A DNA stretch of 64,000 nucleotides. It comes from an uncultured Poribacteria bacterium (GTDB taxonomy: Bacteria > Poribacteria > WGA-4E > PCPOR2b). The stretch spans positions 1,054,001 to 1,118,000 of the forward strand of contig OY282444.1 in NCBI GenBank assembly GCA_958296125.1, in the 5' to 3' direction. Positions 59,047-64,000 of the stretch are shown here, in pieces. The notes beneath the pieces were generated by a model. It was given only the letters and a program-made list of their open reading frames with translations. It was not told the origin of the DNA and searched no databases. The translations under genes and the position numbers were made by a program. Each line of letters starts with the position of its first letter. Position 1 is the stretch's first letter.

Positions 59047-60135
59047 TTAAATCTGTGGTCTCAGGTCCTTAATGTCTTTCAGCAATGCTTTGCGGTCGTC
59101 AATCGTCAATAGATTTTGAGCCGCGTCTTCCTGTTTCAGCAGTTCTTCCAAGGCCCGATCGGCTTTAATAGTAAATCCCGCATCTTTGATCATTTGCAAG
59201 GTTTGGCTTCTCGATGCCCCCCGCGTATTTAGGTAGCCATCCACAAAGAGTGAATTTGCCGGATACAGTGCCATGACCTGCATACTTCGCAGATGTACCT
59301 CCCTGCCTGCAGCGATTCGGATGTCCGCCTTTGGATTCAAAAAACGATACAGACACAGAACGCGCAGATAATACTCTGGACCGAGATTGGGGGCTTCTGA
59401 GAGCACATTCCCCGGAATCGGGACCAAAAAATTGACGGGTATCGATTGGACCCGGAGCTCCCGTAGAGTCTTGGCAACCTCAACCACATCTTTCTCCGCC
59501 TCTCCCATCCCGACGATGATTCCCGCACACAATTCAATCCCCGCCGTTTGCGCAGCGTGCAATGTGTCCAGTCGGTCCTGATATGTATGGGTTGTGCAGA
59601 TTTTGGGATAGTGCTTTTCTGATGTGTTGAGATTGTGGTTGAGTCGATCCAAGCCAACCGCTTTGAGGGTTCGCGCGTCCTCATCATCAATTAGACCCGC
59701 ACTAAGGCAGACCTGGATTGGGTAACGGGATTTTATTTTCCCAATCAATTTGGCTAGATGCTCAACGCGTTTTTTTGATGGGCCACGACCGGCAAAGACC
59801 ATACAATAGCGATAAGCTCCCGATTCATAAGCACACTGCGCTTCAGCCAGCATTTCTGCATCGGACTTCATCGGGTACGCCTCGATATCCGCGTTTGATG
59901 ATTTCGCCTGCGCGCAATAATGACAGTCTTCAGGGCAGTAGCCATTTTGGGCGTTATTGATGATATGCAGTTGTACCTCGTTGCCGGTGTATTTTTTGCG
60001 CACCTGATAGGCTGCATCAAGCAACGGGAGAAGTTCAATCGCCGATGAAGTTAATATGTGCAGACATAATTCGTCGGGAAGCATGTCCCCCTGTAAACCT
60101 GCTTGGGCAAGTTCATCATAAAATCTTCGTTCCAT
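59047..60135 (-). CDS. bioB: Biotin synthase
   Basis: A 362-residue radical SAM enzyme that inserts sulphur into dethiobiotin. The [4Fe-4S] motif is GYCPEDCHYCAQA near residues 62-74. Further signatures are LNHNLNTSEKHYPKICTTHT, ending in YQDRLDTL, and IRIAAGREVHLR with the Arg that coordinates the [2Fe-2S] cluster. ANSLFVDGYLNTRG closes the core. It has a C-terminal extension of about 20 residues compared with the E. coli enzyme. No other biotin genes lie nearby. ATG 60135 has AGAGGG 10 bases upstream; the frame is open to 60198. Confidence 0.87.
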   Translation of the reverse strand: MERRFYDELAQAGLQGDMLPDELCLHILTSSAIELLPLLDAAYQVRKKYTGNEVQLHIINNAQNGYCPEDCHYCAQAKSSNADIEAYPMKSDAEMLAEAQCAYESGAYRYCMVFAGRGPSKKRVEHLAKLIGKIKSRYPIQVCLSAGLIDDEDARTLKAVGLDRLNHNLNTSEKHYPKICTTHTYQDRLDTLHAAQTAGIELCAGIIVGMGEAEKDVVEVAKTLRELRVQSIPVNFLVPIPGNVLSEAPNLGPEYYLRVLCLYRFLNPKADIRIAAGREVHLRSMQVMALYPANSLFVDGYLNTRGASRSQTLQMIKDAGFTIKADRALEELLKQEDAAQNLLTIDDRKALLKDIKDLRPQI

Positions 60136-60329
60136 TTGTTTACAACCCTCTCTTTTGCCTTTGCATCTAATGAAAGGGTATTGTAATATAAAAACCAATC
60201 GAGATCAAATATTTTCCGTTATCAGGAGATGATTTATTTTACAGTGGGCTATACAGGTTAAGTGAGTTATGCTTAGACCGGTTGCTTTACAAGGGCATAC
60301 GCGCCCATCACAGATAGAGGAGATATCCA

Positions 60330-61091
60330 ATGAAATTGGGGCTTGTAACGTATAATATGGCGAAGGATTGGGACGTGCCAACGATTATCGAAAATTGTGC
60401 ATCGACAGGCTTTCAAGGTGTTGAACTCCGCACCACCCACGCCCATAATGTTGAGGTAAACCTTTCTGCGAATGAACGTCAGGAAGTGCGGAAGCAGTTT
60501 GAGGATTCACCAGTTGAACTGGCGGGATTGGGAAGTGCTTTCGACTATCACTCAACAGATGCCGAGGAAGTACACCAAAATATCGAAGGAACGAAAGTGT
60601 ATGCCCAACTTGCGGCAGATGTCGGTGCACCCGGCGTGAAGGTTCGACCCAACGGTCTCCCTGAAGCCGTTCCTGTGGAAAAAACACTGGCACAGATCGG
60701 GGCATCTCTACGTGAATGTGGAGAGTTCGCTAAAAACTTGGGCGTTCAGATTCGTCTTGAGGTGCACGGTAGGGAGACATCGCATCTCCCGCATATCCGA
60801 ACAATCATGGAGCTTGCTGAGCACGATAACGTGTTTGTCTGCTGGAATTCTAACCCGGGAGAAGTCGAAGATGGGTCTGTTAAAAACAACTTTAATCTAG
60901 TCAAGGAGTGGATCCGGTTGGTGCATATCAACGAGCTGTATCGGCGGGAATATCCGTGGCGCGCGCTCTTCACGCTATTGAAGGCATCGGGATACGAGGG
61001 CTACACACTGGCAGAAATTCCGGGGAGTTCCGATCCCGTGCGTATGATGAACTACTATCGCGCCTTGTGGGAAGCGTTGTGTACTGACTAG
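60330..61091 (+). CDS. Sugar phosphate isomerase/epimerase-like TIM-barrel protein
   Basis: A 253-residue protein of the xylose isomerase-like barrel (AP_endonuc_2) group. Metal-ligand positions are indicated by GVELRTTHAHNVEVNLS, IRLEVHGRETSHLPH, VFVCWNSNPGEVEDG, VHINELYRREYPW and YTLAEIPGSSDP. It may isomerise or epimerise a keto sugar or inositol derivative. AGAGGAG lies 6 bases before the ATG. It is divergent from bioB; 194 bases separate the two start codons. Confidence 0.82.
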   Translation: MKLGLVTYNMAKDWDVPTIIENCASTGFQGVELRTTHAHNVEVNLSANERQEVRKQFEDSPVELAGLGSAFDYHSTDAEEVHQNIEGTKVYAQLAADVGAPGVKVRPNGLPEAVPVEKTLAQIGASLRECGEFAKNLGVQIRLEVHGRETSHLPHIRTIMELAEHDNVFVCWNSNPGEVEDGSVKNNFNLVKEWIRLVHINELYRREYPWRALFTLLKASGYEGYTLAEIPGSSDPVRMMNYYRALWEALCTD

Positions 61092-61393
61092 GTTCTGTTG
61101 ACATGCGGGTGTCGAGATATGAATATAGACCGACAAGCTTCCTGCCGGTATTGAACCGGGCGGGGAGGGGGTGTGCAGTGCAGGTTACGGCATACTCCGT
61201 TCCGAGACCCCCGCGAACGGGCCTGTCCCCGTTCCGAGGGCACGCCCGCCTGTCCCGATAGAATCGGGGATCCAATCGGGGAGTCCGTGCCGAGACCGGG
61301 CAGGCAGTCCGTGCCGTGACCAGGGGCGGAACGGAGAGCCCAGGGATTCAATGCAATATGCCTACTCCTAGCAACTTAGCAACTTGGGTGCAT
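61092..61393. other. Intergenic repeat cluster, 302 bases
   Basis: No gene is seen. At 61196-61325 four 18-mer variants (61196, 61227, 61284 and 61308) and one 21-mer (61249-61269, inverted) are packed together. Their spacing is irregular, so this is not a CRISPR array. It looks like a preferred landing or growth point for the micro-repeats. Confidence 0.65.
61249..61269 (-). repeat. 21-bp palindromic micro-repeat, inverted and intact
   Basis: CCTGTCCCGATAGAATCGGG plus a final G: the reverse complement of the unit defined at 4646, with no 18-mer inside. Confidence 0.75.
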
Positions 61394-61795
61394 CTACTGA
61401 CGGGGTTGCCGGAGCGATTTGGGAGGACGCAGAATTTCGGCAAGGATAATCCCTTGTCGAAAGGTCTGGGGAGACAGCGAGATGCCTGCAATGGTTGGTA
61501 TTGTGCGATCAACGGGAGATTGAGCTGGAGTTTCCTCCTTTACTGGATCAGACGCTGAATCAACTTGAATGGCGGGCATCGGCTCAGGTGGCGTGGTAGG
61601 TGTTTCCTCCTCGATGAATTCAGGAACCGGGGCATCTTCCTCCATTGGCAAGTTTCCCCAAGGTGGCAGAGTTATCTCATCTCCTTCCGGCACGACATCG
61701 GGCTCTTCCTTTGAGTCCCGCTGCCTCAAGACTCTTGTGAATAAAGCGGTCGCCCCAAAAATAATAAAAAGGATTAGTTGAATCCATTCTTCCAT
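61394..61795 (-). CDS. Small single-pass membrane protein next to floA genes
   Basis: A 133-residue protein with one N-terminal membrane helix (WIQLILFIIFGATALFTRVL), then a Pro/Glu-rich acidic region (EEDAPVPEFIEEETPTTPPE) and a more basic C-terminus (RPPKSLRQPRQ). No family is recognised. It lies 33 bases after the first FloA gene on the same strand, with AGGAAG 6 bases before the ATG. It is probably cotranscribed and may be a partner of the flotillin assemblies. Confidence 0.7.
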   Translation of the reverse strand: MEEWIQLILFIIFGATALFTRVLRQRDSKEEPDVVPEGDEITLPPWGNLPMEEDAPVPEFIEEETPTTPPEPMPAIQVDSASDPVKEETPAQSPVDRTIPTIAGISLSPQTFRQGIILAEILRPPKSLRQPRQ

Positions 61796-61828
61796 TGGTA
61801 TCTTCCTGTTGGTATTCGCCAGTGCTTC

Positions 61829-62854
61829 TTACGACAGACCCACCGCATGGGCTGAACGGGTTGTATCCGCATCACCCATAGGGGAGGCAATCGATTGGCG
61901 CATTTCCGTATCCGCAATGACATTTCGCAGTTCATAGTAGGCCATTACACTAATCCTGCCAGATGCGAAAGAATCTGCGATTGCGAGAGGCACCTCGGCA
62001 TCCGCCTCAACCAGGGTCACGGTCATCTCTTCGACCAACGCTTTATTTTCCTCTTCTTGCGCCTGCGCGAGGGCGCGCCTCTCTTCCGCCTTGGCACGAG
62101 CGATTTTCAATTCTGCTTCGGCTTGATCCGTTTGCAGCTTGGCACCCACATTTTCGCCGATGTCAATGTCCGCAATATCAATGGACAGAATTTCAAAAGC
62201 AGTGCCCGCCGCCAAACCTTTTTCGAGCACAACCTCCGAGATCTGCGCCGGATTTTCCAAGACCGCTTTATGGCTCGCGGACGAACCAATCGTTGTAATA
62301 ATCCCCTCGCCGACTCTAGCGATGATGGTTGCTTCGCCTGCGCCGCCGACGAGCCTATCAATGTTGGCTCGCACAGTGACTCTGGCTCTGGCAATCAGTT
62401 GAATCCCGTCGCGTGCCACAGCGGTAATGCCGGGGCTAGTGTCCCCTTTAGCAGGGACATCAATAATCTGTGGATTGACACTCATCTGCACGGCTTGTAG
62501 CACATCTCTACCTGCCAGATCAATTGCGGCAGCTTGTGCAAAGCCCAGCTGAATGTTCGCTTTATCCGCGGCAATGAGTGCCCGCACAACGTCCGTCACA
62601 TTACCACCAGCGAGAAAATGCGCCTCAAGGTTGTCAATTCTGAGTTGCAGCCCTGCCTTCGTCGCTTCAATTTGGGGCTCTACAATCGATTTAGGGGGAA
62701 CACGGCGTAGGCGCATTGCGACGAGGTCACCGAAGATTCGGACGCGGACCCCTGCTGCAAGGGCGGCAATCCAGAGTCCCAGCGGCACGAACCAAGCCAG
62801 CCAAAGGACAAAAAGAATTACGATAATCGCTGGAATGACATATGGAATAACCAT
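61829..62854 (-). CDS. floA: Flotillin-like protein FloA
   Basis: A 341-residue membrane protein of the FloA/UPF0365 family, bacterial flotillins that organise membrane microdomains. There is an N-terminal membrane hairpin ([20 protein letters not shown] and [11 protein letters not shown]), then an SPFH-like domain. Signatures include [78 protein letters not shown] and [15 protein letters not shown]-like segments. The C-terminal EA-rich coiled coil ([20 protein letters not shown]) is typical. The length is normal. AAGGAGG lies 6 bases before the ATG. Confidence 0.92.
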   Translation of the reverse strand: MVIPYVIPAIIVILFVLWLAWFVPLGLWIAALAAGVRVRIFGDLVAMRLRRVPPKSIVEPQIEATKAGLQLRIDNLEAHFLAGGNVTDVVRALIAADKANIQLGFAQAAAIDLAGRDVLQAVQMSVNPQIIDVPAKGDTSPGITAVARDGIQLIARARVTVRANIDRLVGGAGEATIIARVGEGIITTIGSSASHKAVLENPAQISEVVLEKGLAAGTAFEILSIDIADIDIGENVGAKLQTDQAEAELKIARAKAEERRALAQAQEEENKALVEEMTVTLVEADAEVPLAIADSFASGRISVMAYYELRNVIADTEMRQSIASPMGDADTTRSAHAVGLS

Positions 62855-62865
62855 CTGAAACCTCC

Positions 62866-63768
62866 TTAATTCTGACTAATTAGATTTCCTTCTCGAAATG
62901 CGCCGGCAATTGCGCGGGGAACGCTTGCTTCCGCTTCAACCACCCTGGAGCGCATCTCCTGTACCCGAGCGGTCATTTCCTGTTTACGAGCGACCGCCAT
63001 TGCCCGCCGCTCTTCCGCTTTGGCTTGTGCAACGACGAGATCAGCCTCCGCTTGTTCCGCTTGGAGTTCGGCACCGATGTTCTTTCCAACGTTCACATCG
63101 GCGATATCAATGGAGAGGATATCAAAGGCTGTTCCTGAATCAAGCCCCCGATCTAATACAGTTCTGGAGATAATGTCGGGATTTTCCAGAACATCCTCGT
63201 ACGTTTCTGAGGCACCAATCGCACTAACGATTCCTTCGCCCACGCGTGCAACGATCGTCTCCTCACCGGCACCCCCGACAAGTCGGTTGATGTTCGCTCT
63301 GACGGTGATCCGCACGGTAGCGATGAGTTGAACCCCGTCGAGCGCGACCGCCGTGATCCTCGGTGTGGTAATCACTCGTGGGTTAACGCTCACCTGGACC
63401 GCATCAAGTACGTCGCGTCCAGCCAAATCAATCGCCGTTGCTTGTTGAAGGCCGAGATCAATTTTCGCCTTGTCAGCGGCAATCAACGCATTGACAACGC
63501 GAATGACGTTGCCACGCGCGAGGTAGTGGGCTTCCAATCGCTCCATATCAATCGTCAGTCCCGCTTTATGGGCACTAATCTGTGCATTTACGATCACCGG
63601 CGGACTGACCCGACGGAGACGCATTCCAATCAATTCAATAATGCGGACGCGCACGCCAGCAAAAATGGCAGCAATCCAAAGCCCAACAGGCACAATCCAG
63701 AAGAGAACTGACAACGCAACAATTATCACAACAGCAAGCAATATGAGAGACATCTGTTCTGGAGCCAT
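62866..63768 (-). CDS. floA: Flotillin-like protein FloA, second copy
   Basis: A 300-residue paralogue of the next gene. It has the same membrane hairpin ([20 protein letters not shown]), [56 protein letters not shown] and the coiled coil [20 protein letters not shown]. It ends about 35 residues earlier and lacks the last FloA segment. Tandem FloA copies could form mixed or distinct assemblies. A strong AAGGAGG site lies 6 bases before the ATG. The gap to the next gene is 11 bases, so the pair is one operon. Confidence 0.9.
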   Translation of the reverse strand: MAPEQMSLILLAVVIIVALSVLFWIVPVGLWIAAIFAGVRVRIIELIGMRLRRVSPPVIVNAQISAHKAGLTIDMERLEAHYLARGNVIRVVNALIAADKAKIDLGLQQATAIDLAGRDVLDAVQVSVNPRVITTPRITAVALDGVQLIATVRITVRANINRLVGGAGEETIVARVGEGIVSAIGASETYEDVLENPDIISRTVLDRGLDSGTAFDILSIDIADVNVGKNIGAELQAEQAEADLVVAQAKAEERRAMAVARKQEMTARVQEMRSRVVEAEASVPRAIAGAFREGNLISQN

Positions 63769-63830
63769 ATTTGACCTCCTTGCATAATATGTTTTTGGCT
63801 CAAGTAAAAAGAAAGTGCAACACGCGAAAA

Positions 63831-63854
63831 GCGTGAAACGTGATGCGTGAAAAC
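63831..63854. repeat. Intergenic CGTGAAA-type repeat
   Basis: GCGTGAAACGTGATGCGTGA followed by AAAC: the inverted form of the repeat at 55864. The string AAAAAGAAAGTGCAACACGC occurs just before it and again at about 63957-63976. Confidence 0.5.
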
Positions 63855-63880
63855 CATTTGTTCATAGGTTCATTGGTGCA

Positions 63881-63900
63881 GTCGGGCTAGGAAGCCCGAC
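63881..63900. repeat. Hairpin repeat
   Basis: GTCGGGCTAGGAAGCCCGAC, a 7-bp stem with the TAGGAA loop seen at 12235. Confidence 0.5.
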
Positions 63901-63901
63901 C

Positions 63902-63964
63902 CACAAGGCTCATAGAAAGACCCACGAGGCTCATAGAAAGACCTACGCGGCTCATAGAAAAAGA
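63902..63964. repeat. Three tandem 21-base repeats
   Basis: Three consecutive 21-base units, each centred on GGCTCATAGAAAGACC; the first two differ at one position and the third is more diverged. No gene is seen in 63769-64000. Confidence 0.6.
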
Positions 63965-64000
63965 AAGTGCAACACGCAAAGCGAAACCGGGTTTTTGGCA

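Noticed and set aside
61196-61325. Possible CRISPR array of short repeats
   Set aside because: Units are only 18-21 bases, differ from each other, face both ways and have irregular or no spacers; no cas gene is present.

Overview
The window looks like chromosome from an uncultured, gene-rich bacterium of mid G+C content. The gene mix suggests a relative of Candidatus Poribacteria, the sponge-associated lineage. It holds phytanoyl-CoA dioxygenases, Gfo/Idh/MocA dehydrogenases, an enolase-superfamily enzyme, sugar isomerase-like barrels, FG-GAP/ASPIC-UnbV secreted proteins, an Uma2-type nuclease, paired FloA flotillins and IS200/IS605-type tnpB elements. The taxonomic call is an inference from gene content; no rRNA, tRNA or CRISPR array was seen.

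Layout. 1-5.1 kb: the start of a membrane protein, a medium-chain dehydrogenase, a PD40 beta-propeller protein and a first tnpB element (copy 1). 5.1-17.2 kb: a DUF488-like protein, a NadD-like nucleotidyltransferase, two FG-GAP/ASPIC proteins, an IS3 remnant, a second dehydrogenase, an RDD protein, tnpB element copy 2 and a BNR-repeat sialidase-like protein. 17.2-32.2 kb: a B12-binding radical SAM protein, a fused ECF transporter ATPase with its EcfT, a response regulator of the sigma-54 activator type, Uma2, propionyl-CoA synthetase, a GH32 glycosidase, a dioxygenase pseudogene, two NAD(P)-dependent dehydrogenase-type enzymes and an acyl-CoA ligase. 32.5-52.3 kb: one long minus-strand operon of 12 genes (below). 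52.3-61.1 kb: catabolic and cofactor genes (enoyl-CoA hydratase, enolase-superfamily enzyme, two Gfo/Idh/MocA enzymes, aldo/keto reductase, phytanoyl-CoA dioxygenase, biotin synthase, sugar isomerase-like protein). 61.1-64 kb: a repeat cluster, a small membrane protein and two FloA paralogues.

The main candidate for an undescribed system is the operon at 52299-32557. In transcription order it encodes a MotA/ExbB-type channel with a long coiled-coil tail, a MotB/OmpA-type stator, a zinc-ribbon beta-propeller protein, a membrane-anchored von Willebrand A protein, a small membrane protein, a 1102-residue tubulin/FtsZ-like protein, a zinc-ribbon plus Ig-like plus Hsp70 fusion, a degenerate Hsp70-fold protein that seems to have lost its nucleotide-binding motifs, two GrpE-like nucleotide-exchange proteins (one membrane-anchored), a membrane-anchored transglutaminase-like protein and a large multi-Ig protein with a glycogen-binding-like module. 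The set reads as a proton-driven envelope machine joined to a dedicated chaperone cycle and a cytoskeletal-type GTPase.

The second main signal is a set of very short dispersed repeats that insert into genes. Comparing the two tnpB elements gives exact boundaries for an 18-bp unit (TCCGTTCCGAGACCAGGG and its complement) that has no stop codon in any of six frames; copies in this window are translated in all six. A 21-bp palindromic unit, sometimes with the 18-mer nested inside it, and three families of perfect palindromes (16, 18 and 20 bp) are also scattered through coding and intergenic DNA.
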